DNA from: Zygnema cylindricum | Lineage: Eukaryota > Streptophyta > Zygnematophyceae > Zygnematales > Zygnemataceae | Direction: 5' to 3' | DNA length: 61,794 bases | NCBI GenBank assembly: GCA_037447655.1 | Contig: JBBHKE010002939.1 | Span: 1-61,794 of the forward strand | Shown here: in pieces, positions 48,210 to 59,464 of the stretch | Layout: every line of letters starts with the position of its first letter | How positions within the stretch are numbered: the stretch's first letter is position 1 | Position numbers and translations under genes: made by a program | The notes under the pieces: model-generated | The model's input: the letters and a program-made list of their open reading frames with translations, nothing else | The model's database searches: none | What the model was told of the DNA's origin: nothing

Positions 48210-49630
48210 ATGGAAAGTCAGTGGCTCATGACTGGGTCAAGCTTCCCACTATCTCTGCATTGAAGTTTTCTTATGCGAAAGACAAAACACAGGGTTTTAG
48301 TTTCTTCTGCGAGTAGTGCGATGTGTGTGTGTTTTTCTCCTTTCTCCTAAGATTGTTTTTTCAGATCCTTAGTATGTGTACACTGGTATTGGTTGTGTGC
48401 AAATACTAGGCTTTGATCTCATAGGGGAGTCAGTTGAAAAAGAAAAGACCAAAAGTAGTGCGATATGGCTGTTTTACCAGAAGTGGATTTGCCTCTGTGC
48501 TGGCAAGAAAGGAGCAAATTTGTGAGAATCAATGTCAGTTTGATCATCCTTAAAATCCTTTTCAGACGGATTTCAAGCTAGTTTTAGGTCTCCCTTTTAG
48601 ATCCAGGTTCTCTTCCACGTGTACCTCTGTGGCGTAGAGCAGTAAGGTGAAGTGAGAGCTATTCTGAGGCCAGAGTAGCTGTTGTAGTATTAGATTTCAT
48701 TTTTTTTTTACCTGCCTACCTGCCTTCGATTTCTTTCCCCTTCCATCTTTCCCTTTCACTCTTCCTTACTCTCTCACTCCAACACCTTACCTGCTTCCTG
48801 TCTCTCTTTAAATTTCCCCTTTTCTCTCATACTCTCTTTCTCTCTCCCTCCCTCTCTCTCTCTCTCTCTCCCTCCCTCTCTGTCTCTCTCTCTCTTTCTC
48901 TCTCCCCCTTTTTCTCTCTCTCACACACACACTCTCTCTCTTTCTCATTCTCAATCTCTTGCTCTCTCTCTATCCCCTGTCTCTCACTTTCAATTTCCTT
49001 TGTACACTCAGCTCCTTCGGTGAATAAGTCGGCGTGGCTTCTGGAGGCCACCGGCTAGGATTGGCTTTGCTTCCAGGGCACAGATTTTCCTGGAACGCCC
49101 AATAATAGGCAGGATTGGGAGATCTGTTGGGCAGGGAGGGGGGAGGCTCACTGTTAGGTTGCTTTGTAGTTCCATGTTCGTTACATTAGGGGAATGTGTG
49201 TCTCAATAGGAGGAACACTTTCTTGTTGGTGTTAGGCCAGGTAGTAGGGGCAACGGTGAGGATTTAAAAGGGCCGGGGCTTTAATTCATTGTTAAAATGA
49301 TATTCTGGGTATTCTGGTGGGTTCTACCAAACAATGACCCTTATTCACACTTTTGAGACGCGTTGTGAGACAACCTAATTGTTACATCTTTCGACTGTTT
49401 TTTTTTATTCTTTGTTTGTTCTGTTGAGAGGGATGCATTGCGAGGGGACTCTGATTGGTTGAGAATGCAAAAAATTGAGGGTTCCATCTGAGGCTAGCAA
49501 TAGAACCATTCTTTTCTTTTCAAGCGTTATCTAATGGGGAAATTTGCTGTCAATTATGGTTTACCTTTTATCTAGCCTATTGGGATTCTCTTGAAGGGAT
49601 TTTTGGAGTGGTTTATTGCCGTTTTAGCTT
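48210..49630. other. 3' UTR of the CCCH gene and intergenic DNA
   Basis: The first several hundred bases contain the 3' UTR. A CT-rich tract follows at 48820-48990. No additional gene is recognised. Confidence 0.45.
48820..48990. repeat. CT-rich microsatellite tract
   Basis: Runs of (CT)n and CCCT with a short (CA)5. The minus-strand frame of Arg/Glu alternation over it is an artefact. Confidence 0.85.
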
Positions 49631-49634
49631 ATGT

Positions 49635-49755
49635 TCCCTCACTGTTAGACCTGTTACGGCTTCCTGCCTGCTGGTAGTTTTTCGGTTTTGGCCATGCCAC
49701 CCCTTTTGTACCCCGGACTCAGATGGTTTACCATCGTGCTTTTTAATTATCTGGC
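49635..49755 (+). mobile_element. LINE-family 3' end (short 5'-truncated copy)
   Basis: GGACTCAGATGGTTTACCAT and the following CGTGCTTTTTAATTAT match the conserved terminus of the retrotransposon at 51.4-55.6 kb. The hairpin is at 49722-49735. The copy lies in the opposite orientation to the large copies. Confidence 0.7.
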
Positions 49756-50565
49756 CCAGTTTTCTTTTGCAGATAGCGCTGTGATTTATATGGTAAGTCT
49801 TTTTGTTTCCCTTGTATATTTTCTGTTGGTCGCTACTTTGTTTTTTTACTCTTCACAGAAATACTTGTCTGATGCATTTGTTGTTAAGATTTTGCAGCTT
49901 CTAGGTACGGCTAGTGGAAATGCTGGTCGATTTCTCAGATTTGCAAACTCTGTAGCCATTTTTTTTCGGTAATATTAGTTTAGTGTGGACTGACATGGCC
50001 AATTTAAGGCTAGTCCTTGGAATAGTTTTTCCTTATAACTATCTTATATGTTTTGGCTAAGAAAGCTGTGACCGGATGTGACAGGTAGTGTGCTTTGCTG
50101 ATGTCTCACCAATATGCTTTCTTGGTGTTTCACTCTTGTAATCCTTTTTGTTTCTAGTTGAAACAATCTATTACGTGATTTGTGATTTGGAGAGCAGAGG
50201 TCTCAACTCATACCATCCTGTTAGAAATTGAGCTTTTGATATATATAGTGTTGTTACTACGAGTTCATCTTGATGACGGATTATCAATATTCAGTATTCA
50301 GTAGTCGATTTCCGGACATAAGACATGCGAAGTGCTATGAATGTTGTATGCCAATGTCATCAATATTTATAAGTTCAAGTAAAAGAATTTATGGGCACCC
50401 ATAGTGTTAATAATTCTAATGAGGATAGCAGTCTAGAGCTAGGAGTAGGCGAGTAGCAGAAAAGAAACTTATGAAAAACTGATTTTTAAAGACATCAATT
50501 AAGAAGTACAATTGTTTGAAAAAGTGTATATCTGCAGGTGACATGTCTTAAACGAATATATAAGA
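49756..50565. other. Intergenic stretch
   Basis: AT-rich DNA lies between two LINE fragments. No gene or other repeat is recognised. Confidence 0.4.
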
Positions 50566-51285
50566 CTTTATTAAGAGAGTGATGGTAAACCATCCGAGTA
50601 CATGGGAACCAAAAATAAGGACGGCAAATGGATGATGAAACGGAAAAATTGGGCGAGGGAAGCAGACGAAAGGAAAAACAGTGTGAAAGAAACTCGCACA
50701 AAAACAAAGGACGAGCCAACCAAAAACACTAAAAAAAGCAACAAAAAAGGAACCACTTGAAGCTCCCAGGCTCGAGGGAGCACGCTGAGAGAGATCCAGA
50801 ACGCGCCGACGATCCATAAAAATCAGTCAATCAAAGGAGGATAGAAGCTTGCACTCGTTGTAAATCAACGTTGACGATAAAAAGAAGTAAGGACCGAAGC
50901 AGGGAGGCTCCCAGGGTCCCTTCTCTCAAAAGAGCGCCACCCAAAAGGACAGATAAAGTCATCCAAAACAACTCTCAAACAACCAATACCTCGACTGCCA
51001 TCGGAAGGAAGCCACCCATAGTAAATCTCGTTCCTTCTTCTTAGACGTGTCATGGGCGGCTACTCCGACATGTCGAGCCGCTCGACCAATGAGAGGCAAG
51101 GTTCGCCAAAACGACGTCACCAAATATACGATGGGCTTCATCGAGCAACATAGTATCAATCCTACTAAAGGAACAATATGTGAAGCCTCTCGTTGAACAG
51201 AATATACTTAGAAGCAATAGTCCCAATGGTGTCGTGAATGAGTGAGCCTAGCACAGGTGGACGAGGGAGGCCAAGCCTGAACTTA
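50566..51285 (-). mobile_element. LINE family, 5'-truncated copy with endonuclease remnants
   Basis: The 3' hairpin is at 50581-50594. The body encodes decayed parts of the C-terminal domain (FGWRSFERRDPGSLPAS, RHVGVAAHDTSKKKERD), matching the copies at 51.7 and 58.1 kb. The similarity ends near 51285 within sequence matching GTGAGCCAAGCAAAGG of the larger copies, so the copy is about 720 bp. Confidence 0.8.
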
Positions 51286-51430
51286 ATATAAATTCATTAG
51301 TCGGGCTTTAGTAATTAAGATGTAAAGTACTTCCAAGATGTTGCTTCCCACATTGTTTAATCAGCTGGTTTCTTCGCTTTAAATGAACAGTTTCTTGAGA
51401 GAGAAACAATGAAGCCTTAAAACTTTGGCC
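51286..51430. other. Spacer between two LINE copies
   Basis: There is no feature of its own; it holds the target site of one or both insertions. Confidence 0.4.
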
Positions 51431-51674
51431 AACTTTATTAAAAAGCGCGATGGTAAACCATCTGAGTCTATAAGAACAAAAGGAAGTAGCATTGCTAAAA
51501 CTGAAAAACCACATAACAAGGGAATAAACAGAAGGGAAATTCAAGGCAAAAACTACGAAAATACGAAAGGATGGCAGGGAAGTCGAAAACACCCAAAAAA
51601 GCAAAATCCAACAAACAAAACATCAAAGAAAAAAGCTAACACGTACCAAAAACCCCCCAACATAGCTAAAAAAT

Positions 51675-54600
51675 TTACGGAAAACAACCACGTAAGTCCC
51701 CGAATCCCGGAGGAGCTCGAGGAGGAAGTTCCGGAACACGTCGTCGATCCATAACGGCAATAGACGATCGAAGTAATATAGAAGCCAACACCCGTTGTAG
51801 GGCCACGGAAAAATGTTGACGATAAAAGGAAGTAAGGATTGAAACAGGAGGGCTCCCAGGTCCTCGCCTCTCAAACGAGCGACGACCACAAGTACGGAAA
51901 AACTCGTCCAAAGCCACACCCAAGCAACCAAATATCTCGACCGCCATCGGAATGAAGCCATCCATAGCGTCGCGATGGGCATAATCACGCTCTTTCCTTT
52001 TAGCTGCGTCACGGGCAGCCACTCCCATATGCCAAGCCGCTTGGTTGACGACTGTAGTTGAGGTAGGGTTTGTCAAAACAATGTCACCAAATGTACGACA
52101 CGCACCATCAAGTAATACAAGGTCGATCCAACGCGAAGGAATAATGTGAGAGACCTCGCGACGAACAGAAAATCCCCCCTCAGCAGCGATAGTAGCGATG
52201 GTGTCTCGAATCGTGTCGTGCGCATGAATCAACTCGCCCCCATGGGAGCAAGTGAGCCAAGCAAAGGTGGGTGAGGGAGGCCAAGCCGGAATCTAAGGGC
52301 CGTGGTGAACTGAGCCGGGGTGAAACGAAGAGTGGATAAGATAGGGACGGCCAATAGCCAAGCTCCAGAGCCAGGTCCGCCACAAGACAGAAACCGTGCA
52401 CGCGAAGAATTGGAAGGAAGCGCTTGAAGAAGCTCAGATTTAATAGCGGCGACAACCCGATCAGTAATGGATTCCTGAACACGTGTAACTGATGTCCTAA
52501 CGAGAGTTGAAAAAATCGGCATGTCCTCGATAGCAGCCGGATTAAGAGAACGTGATGCATCCAAATGGGACCGCTGGAAGGCGAGCTCACCATCCGAAAC
52601 ACGAGGAACTACGGCCGCTAGAATAGGAGTGTCCCCTGCCAGAAAACGAGAGACAATAGTGGAAGCAACAAGGCACCAACTCCCCAAATAGGCGGCAAGA
52701 GCAACACGCGCCGTCGAGAGTAAACCCAAACCGCCAGACGAGACAGCAAGAGAGGCTTGGATGCGTGCTGCAGGCCCAGACTCGCGATCAAAAGCTCCAC
52801 TGCCCAACAAAGTGTGGAGGACATCCATAAGGCGTTCATCGAATGAAGAAAGTGAGAACAAAAAGGATGGGGTGGGAGGGGAAGTTCGAGTAAGGTAGGA
52901 GGGCCGGTAAGGGAAACAACGAGTCAGGAGAGCAAAGGCAACCTGGGGATCAGAAAGGTGAGGAAGGTCGTCCACGTGGGATAAATCTGTTTGAAGAGCG
53001 GAATCAAGGAATGTTGTGACGTATGGATCGGAACAAAGCGGGCAACCCAACACACGAATGCCTTCGGAAGGAGGAGGAGTCTGAAAACCAGAAGGGGAGT
53101 GAAAGGAGGAGGAATAGGACGTGGGGACCAGACAACACACTTAGAGGGCTGGGCCGAAAGATTGAGTTCGGCCAAGCGAGCCTTGAAAAAATCATAGGCC
53201 GGTATAACTTGATCTGAAAGACCAATAATGTGTGTGTCATCTGCAACTGAAGGGAAGAGGCAAGAAGGATAAGCAGCTGCGGAAGCTCGGAGGGCGCGGT
53301 AATGGGCTAGGGCAAACAAAGGGCCCCCAAGAGGATCACCCTGACGAGTGCCAGTCGTGGAGGAAAGAGGGACCAAATTATCATCACTGGAGAAAGAGAG
53401 GCTACTACTCAGTGAATAAAAAGCTCTCACAAAAGGAAATACCTGGACAATCAGGGAAGGTGCAACCATAAGCTCCGAAAAAATGGCATTCCGATCCACT
53501 GTGTTAAAGGCGTTAGAAACATCCACCTGGAGGACTAACCTATCGTATGGGCATCTAACAAAGCCCGGATCTCGTGGACCACGGCCTCACAACCCTCTGG
53601 GTTGCCACTCCGAACTGATGAGGAGAGAAGTAATCATGGAAAGCGGGCTGGAGCTGGATGCAGATGGCACGGGCCACCAATCGGTACAAAACCTCGCCCA
53701 ATGCAATAGGATGGATTCCCCCATTGGGTTTGGTGACAGCTACAAGGCGGGAGGCCGTGAGGAGATCACAAATACGTGAAGGGACAGTGCCAGCCGCAAT
53801 AAGGGAACAAACTCGAAAAAACATATCAAAACCCCGAGCACCAGATTCCAGAGGCAAAACGTCGCGAAATAGCTCATAAAATGTGCCTGAAGGACCCCCT
53901 ACTGAAAGATGTGGAGAAGTCGTAAGGGCTTTAATAAAGGAGTCTCTATCCAAGATAAAACACTTTGGCGGCTCGAAGGTGTGAATAGAGGGGGATTGTG
54001 GGGTAGGAGCTGGTGGATGAAGAGCCGGAGAATCTCCACAGTCTCAGAAGACCGAGGAGCAGGATTAAATGGCTGGAGGGACCGAACAGCTCGAGAGAGC
54101 TCACCAACTCGACCCAAATTAACCGCACGACGATAAGAAGATGGCACATCTGAAGTCCGAGAGGTACGACGTGGTGTGAAGGAAGCACTCGCAACTCGAT
54201 CCTCGTGCTCGGCATGAAGGGCCCGCCAATCACCTCGAAGGAAACGTCGACATCGGGCCATAGTTTCTCGGGCCCCGCTACCACCGCCACGGCCAGGTAA
54301 GACTAGAACCCAAACTGAAAACATGAAAAGGAGGTGCCAAGGTCCAACATCCGTGGGATCCGAATAAATACGGGACAAAGGAAGGTGGAGGGCGTCTTGC
54401 ACGATAATCCGCACAGCCATGGGAATTCGCGTGTATAATCGCGGACGGGGGCCCCCCCAAATCATAAGCTCCGAGCACGTCTAAATCGCGTACAAATTCC
54501 CAATCTTCGCTCGTAGGTCCGGACGTGAGTATGGTGGAAGAAAGGGTATTCGAGGAAGGTCCGCTCTGGGCCAAGAATTGTTGACAACTCTTTGTATGTC

Positions 54601-54730
54601 GGGCAATACCGGCACCGTTCGCGAAATGATTATGACACCCGCTACATTCTATCCGTGTTTTGGTTTGTGTGCGAGGTTTAGGTGGAGGAGGTGAACTAGT
54701 GAGAAGAGGTGAGGGTGCATGGCCGGACAT
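51675..54730 (-). pseudogene. LINE polyprotein: zinc finger, reverse transcriptase, restriction-like endonuclease (frameshifted)
   Basis: The N-terminus is Pro-rich with a C-x2-C-x12-H-x4-C finger (54584-54646). RT motifs follow: TKPNGGIHPIALGEV (about 53690-53735), DVSNAFNTVDR with the motif A Asp (about 53490-53525), TGTRQGDPLGGPLFALA (about 53305-53355) and VADDTHIIG with the catalytic ADD (about 53222-53247). Further downstream RREVSHIIPSRWIDLVLLDG then GDIVL gives the D-x12-D of the restriction-like endonuclease (about 52083-52124), with a trailing AAKRKERDY. The frame changes at least five times (overlaps near 54465, 53953, 53540, 53140 and 52232), so no intact protein is made as sequenced. 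A CCHC knuckle present in the sister copy is missing because of a deletion of about 50 bases near 52245. Confidence 0.85.
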
Positions 54731-54840
54731 GGTTATTGAATGAGAGGGAGAAGCATGGGACGTGATAGAGGGAGAGGAAGGGGGAAATGGGAAGGAGGAA
54801 AGGAAAACATGGGAAATAGATGGTGGAAATGGTAGTGGTC

Positions 54841-54876
54841 CTATTTTTTTTTTTTTTTTTCGATTGTGTGTGTGTT

Positions 54877-54914
<38 letters not shown>
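54841..54914. repeat. Poly(T) and (GT)n microsatellite in the LINE 5' region
   Basis: A run of about 16 T at 54845-54860 is followed by (GT)n from 54864, interrupted once by TAGC. It lies between the start of the LINE reading frame and its 5' monomers. Confidence 0.9.
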
Positions 54915-54916
<2 letters not shown>

Positions 54917-55049
54917 CGTGGCGTGATTTAATTGAGAGGAAATGGGGTGTTTGGCGTTGAACAGAAGGGGGGAAGGAATGTAAGGATTACGGATGGGGGC
55001 CGCACCTATGCTTTCGCCCGTGGGCGTGCGGTTGGCAGCGGCCGCAGGC

Positions 55050-55640
55050 TAGATCCGGAGGTACATGGCGACGGGGAGCAGGTGCCGTCGCGTAGTGGGG
55101 GGGAAGACGACAAAAGCATATCTAAAGGTACATGGCGACGGGGAGCAGGTGTCGTCGCGTAGTGGGGAGGAAGACGACAAAAGTAAGATCCGGAGGTACA
55201 TGGCGACGGGGAGCAGGTGGCGTCGCGTAGTGGGGGGGAAGACGACAAAAGCATATCTAAAGGTACATGGCGACGGGGAGCAGGTGTCGTCGCGTAGTGG
55301 GGAGGAAGACGACAAAAGTCAGATCCGGAGGTACATGGCGACGGGGAGCAGGTGCCGTCGCGTAGTGGGGAGGAAGACGACAAAAGTAAGATCCGGAGGT
55401 ACATGGCGACGGGGAGCAGGTGCCGTCGCGTAGTGGGGAGGAAGACGATAAAAGTCAGATCTGGAGGTACATGGCGACGGGGAGAAGGTGCCGTCGCGTA
55501 GTGGGGAGGAAGACGACAAAAGTCAGATCCGGAGGTACATGGCGACGGGGAGCAGGTGCCGTCGCGTAGTGGGGGGGAAGACGACAAAAATCAGATCTGG
55601 AGGTACATGGCGACGGGGAGCAGGTGCCGTCGCGTAGTGG
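55050..55640 (-). repeat. About nine 67/68-bp tandem monomers at the LINE 5' end
   Basis: GGTACATGGCGACGGGGAG recurs at 55060, 55127, 55195, 55262 and 55330, then about every 67-68 bases to 55605. Two linker variants (AGATCCGGAG and ATATCTAAAG) alternate in the first part, giving a dimer period of 135. The same leader (GCCCGTGGGCGTG then GTTGGCAGCGGCCGCAGGC) joins this array and the one at 59183. The array therefore belongs to the LINE and is probably its promoter-bearing 5' region, as L1 monomers are in mouse. Open frames across it are artefacts. Confidence 0.9.
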
Positions 55641-55645
55641 GCCGG

Positions 55646-55907
55646 TTATTTTGAAGAAGGTTTAGCGCAGTTTAAAGGTACGAAGCACTTTGAAGCTGCT
55701 TACGACCCTGCTGCTCGCAAAGGTACGGGGCATAAAAAACCAGCGAAACACTTATTGTAATCCACAGACTTTTCAGTGTGATGTCTTCTGTTTCTTGAAA
55801 GAAGCACGTCTGAAGGTCCCGATGTGAAAGTTATGCATCAAAAAAGCAATAGCTTATGGAAGCTATTTGTTCCCTTGGGCTAAGTGCGTAGCAACTTTGT
55901 TCGTGAG
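55646..55907. other. Spacer between LINE and hAT element
   Basis: A peptide-like phrase (ARKGTGHKKPAKHLL near 55710-55760) is visible but no gene can be supported. Confidence 0.3.
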
Positions 55908-55915
55908 CTTGCTAC

Positions 55916-56681
55916 TAGTGTTGGGTATCGGGTAAATTCATATCGCGATAACTTCGATATTCGATATATCGAATATCGATCGAGCATAATCCTCGATATA
56001 TCGTACCGAGACCAACATAAATTATCGCGATATATAGCATTTTTTAAATTTAATATTTTGTATTTTTATATAATATGTTATTTTAGCGAAAATGTCATTG
56101 TCTGATACGCCACGTACGACGTGATTTTCGTTCCGTGACTTAAAGGTAGACGCCGCAAAATGTAACCGACAAAAAAGTACCAATTCTGTAATAGTACGGA
56201 CAACAAAATTTCGGTATTACATAGGCCTCGGTTACATCGCGTAACGTCTGTAAACAAGTTTTTACATACGTGTTTTGATTTGAGTGGTTCCTTGTAAGTT
56301 GACGATCAAATCTCTAAAATCGTCAAAAAATTGAAAACCGACCATTTTTGTATGGAAATCGGTACTTGCGTATTATGTGCGTGTATTCGCAAGTGTATCG
56401 CGTCAATGTACCTCAAAGATCTCCTTCACTCTACAGACTTTCAAAACCGTATTTCTTTTCGGCAAAGATTTTACGGTCACTTTGTCCGAAGGCACGTGAC
56501 TTTGGTGAACTGTCATTTTTTTTTCTTTTTTTTTATGCTTCGATATATTGGCGATACGATATATTGGCGATGTATCGCGATATTTTAATTTTCTATTTAT
56601 CGAAGCGATGTATCGATTTTCGGGTACCTAAAATTCGATATATATCGAATATCGGCAAATGGTCCTCGATACCCAACACTA
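55916..56681. mobile_element. hAT-type element, TSD CTTGCTAC/CCTGCTAC
   Basis: TAGTGTTGGGTATCGGG and the inverted CGATACCCAACACTA are flanked by 8-bp repeats matching at seven of eight bases (55908-55915 and 56682-56689). The subtermini are full of ATATCG/CGATAT. Its family is the one at 37837-38664. No transposase frame is seen in its 766 bp. Confidence 0.85.
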
Positions 56682-56691
56682 CCTGCTACTA

Positions 56692-56910
56692 CACCGCTAA
56701 TCGTTATTAGTGCTAAAGTTTTTTTTCGCCACTTAAAACATTCTTTTTCCGTGCACACTCGTCGGATTGTCAAGTGGGGACCACCAATAGGAAGGTGAGA
56801 AGCTTGCCTTCCGATAGCAGGCATCAGATTGACAATGCAACGAGTGTGCACGGAGAAAATATGTTTTAAGTGGCGAAAAAAACTGTAACACAAATAACGA
56901 TTAGCGGTAT
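56692..56910. mobile_element. Foldback MITE, CACCGCTAATCGTTATTAG termini
   Basis: The inverted arms contain TTTTTTCGCCACTTAAAACA and GCACACTCGTCGGATTG. It lies directly beside the hAT element's target duplication. The right terminus is slightly altered (CGATTAGCGGTATAG). Third clear copy of the 14203 family. Confidence 0.8.
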
Positions 56911-56989
56911 AGTACATTGTGTCTTGCTACTCTTGTCCAAATTACGGTTAGGGCCCGCCAATTGGAAAGTAACAACCTTGTCTTCAGTT

Positions 56990-57085
56990 GCAGAATCCTG
57001 TTGAACAATCTGCTAAGTGTGTACGGAGAAAAGATGTTTCAAGTGGCAAAAAAAACATTAACACTATTTATCGTACACGGTGTTG
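56990..57085. mobile_element. Half foldback MITE
   Basis: Only one arm is preserved: AAGTGTGTACGGAGAAAAGA, TTTCAAGTGGCAAAAAAAAC, then ATCGTACACGGTGT. The 5' half is absent or unrecognisable. Confidence 0.55.
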
Positions 57086-57215
57086 CACTCGGGGCGACAC
57101 ATTCCTCTGCATTTGCAGGAGGAGTTGGTGGTCGCTATAACCCTTTCAGTGACAAACGGCATTCTAGTGACCTACAAACTTTTACAGAAAAGTGTTTTGC
57201 TAAAAGATTATACTG

Positions 57216-57380
57216 ACTTTATTAAAAAGCGCAAAGGTAAATCATCTGTGTGTCCATGGGAACAAAATGAGGCAGCAGTTCCAAAACTGAAGAGCTACAT
57301 GCGAAGGGAAGCAAACAAAAGGGATAAGCAAGGCAAAAGGAACAAACACACAAAAACAAAAAGACGAGGGATTTAAAACA
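57216..57380 (-). mobile_element. LINE family, short diverged 3' fragment
   Basis: TTTATTAAAAAGCGCAAAGG, then TAAATCATCTG and TGTCCATGGGAACAAAA, align with the terminus of the 50566 copy, with a damaged hairpin (57233-57246). It is 5'-truncated within the 3' UTR. Confidence 0.65.
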
Positions 57381-57605
57381 CTTTGTAAAAGGAACATGAT
57401 TCCGTTGTCCTACCACGAGGCTATTTTGCCATCTGTCAATTCACAAACCTACAGTGCGGAAGAAGTGTGAACGAAACGCTACAAAAGCGTGTGACATATG
57501 AAGCACAGAAAACAACTTTACCCGGGACGTTTCTGCTTGAGCTGGATTTGGGAACAACAAATCTTTTTTTTTCTTAACTATGTTGTTCAGTATGACAACT
57601 TTCTG

Positions 57606-57710
<105 letters not shown>

Positions 57711-57948
57711 AAAAAGAGTGATGGTAAACCATCTGAGTCCATAGGCACAAAAGGAAGTAGCATGGCTAAAACTGAAAAAACCACATGACTAGGGAATAAA
57801 CAAAAAGGAAAATCAAGGCAAAACCGACGAAAATACGAAAGAATGCCATGGAAATCGAAAACACCCAAAAAAAACAAAACCCCGCAAACAAAACATCAAA
57901 GGAAAAAACTAACACGTAACAAAAAAAAAACCCAACATAACTAAAAAT

Positions 57949-59135
57949 CTACTGAAAGCAACCACGTAAGTCCCCGAATCCCGGAGGAGCACGAGGAGGA
58001 AGTTCCGGAACACGCGGTCGATTCATAACGGCAATAGACGATCGAAGTAATATAGAAGCCAACACCCGTTGTAGAGCCACTGAAAAACGTTGACGAAAAA
58101 AGGAAGTAAGGATTGAAATAGAAGGGCTCCCAAGTCCCCGCCTCTCGACCGAGCGCCGACCACAAGTACGGAAAAACTCGTCCAAAGCCACACCCACACA
58201 ACCAAATATCTCGACCGCCATCGGAATAAAGCCATCCATAGCGTCGGGCAAGTATAATTACGCTCTTTCCTTTTAGCCGCGTCACGCGCGGCCACTCCCA
58301 CATGCCGAACCGCTTGGTTAACGACTGTAGTTGAGGTAGGGTTCGCCAAAACAATGTCACCAAATTTACGACGCGCACCATCAAGTAATACAAGGTCAAT
58401 CCGACGCGAAGGAATAATGTGAGAGACCTCCCGACGAACAAAAAATATTCCCTCAGAAGCGATAGTGGCAATGGTGTCTCGAATAGTGTCGTGCGCCCGA
58501 ATCAACTCGCCCCCGTGGGAGCAACGAAGCAAATGGACCTCGTCAGGCTCGAGAACGTGGCCACAGGAGCAAACAAGTGAGCCAAGCAAAGGTGGCTGAG
58601 GGAGGCCAAGTCAGAACCTAAGGGCCGTCGTGAACTGAGTCGGGGTGAAATGAAGAGTAGATAAGATAGGGACAGCCAATAGCCAAGCTCCAGAGCCAGG
58701 TCCACCACAAGACAAGAAACGTGCACGCGAAGAATCGGAAGGAAGCGCCTCGAGAAGCTCGGAATTAATTGCGACGACAACCCGATCAGAAATGGATTCC
58801 TGATTACGCGCAACTGATGTCGTAACAAGAGTGGAAAAAATCGGCATGTCCTCGATAGCAGCCGAATTAAGAGAACATGATGTATCCAAAAGGGACCGTT
58901 GGAAGGCGAGCTCACCATCTGAAACACGGGGAACCACGACCGTAAGAATAGGAGTGTCCCCAGCTAGAAAACGAGAGACAATAGAGGAAGCAACAAGGCA
59001 CCAACTTCTCAAATAGGCGGCTGAAGCAACACGCGCTATCAAGAGTAAACCTACACCGCCAGCCGAGATAGGAAGAGAGGCTTCGATGCGTTCCGCAAGC
59101 CCAAACTCGCGATCAAAAGCTCCACGGCCCAACAA
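57949..59135 (-). pseudogene. LINE C-terminal region: thumb, CCHC knuckle, restriction-like endonuclease
   Basis: 58611-59135 matches the region after the RT core of the 52.2-53.1 kb copy (AFDRE, FLAGDTPIL, SDGELAFQRS). A frame break follows, then CSCGHVLEPDEVHLLRC at 58521-58571 (C-x-C-x9-H-x3-C), then RREVSHIIPSRRIDLVLLDG and GDIVLANPTS. This copy keeps the knuckle deleted from the larger one. Further frame breaks follow near 58250. Confidence 0.8.
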
Positions 59136-59182
59136 ACTAGGAATTCGCCCGTGGGCGTGCCGTTGGCAGCGGCCGCAGGCCG

Positions 59183-59415
59183 GATCCGGAGGTACGCGTT
59201 TACGGGGAGTAAGTGCTCTCGCGAAGTGAAGGAGGAAAAGACAGGATCCGGAGGTACATGTTTACGGGGAGCAAGTGCTGTCGCGAAGTGGAGGAAAAGA
59301 CAGGATCCGACGATACATGTTTACGGGGAGCAAGTGTTGTCGCGAAGTGAAGGAGGAAAAGACAGGATCCGGAGGTACATGTTTACGGGGAGTAAGTGTT
59401 GTCGCGAGTGGCAAC
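59183..59415 (-). repeat. Four tandem monomers at the 5' end of the deleted LINE copy
   Basis: Units of about 60-65 bp read GATCCGGAGGTACATGTTTA, CGGGGAGCAAGTG, TGTCGCGAAGTG and GGAGGAAAAGACAG. They are clearly related to, but diverged from, the 55050-55640 monomers; the leader at 59149-59182 is nearly identical between copies. Confidence 0.85.
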
Positions 59416-59464
59416 GTAGTGGTTATTAGTTTTGTTGTATTATATATATATATATATATATCCT

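Larger units (their letters stand above)
51431..55645 (-). mobile_element. Near-full-length R2/NeSL-type LINE (non-LTR retrotransposon)
   Basis: From the 5' side (right) to the 3' side (left) it holds about nine 67-bp monomers (55050-55645), a GC-rich leader, the reading frame (54730-51675), a 3' UTR of about 240 bases and the terminal hairpin at 51449-51462. There is no poly(A) tail; the end reads GCGCTTTTTAATAAAGT on the minus strand. Its domain order and single reading frame fit restriction-like-endonuclease LINEs. The outer 5' limit (about 55645) is estimated from similarity with the copy at 57.7-59.4 kb. Target duplications are not evident. Confidence 0.85.

Noticed and set aside
55006-55587. 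193-aa frame of Ser/Pro/Arg repeats
   Set aside because: It runs across the 67-bp LINE monomers; the array is open in several frames on both strands, which is a periodicity effect.
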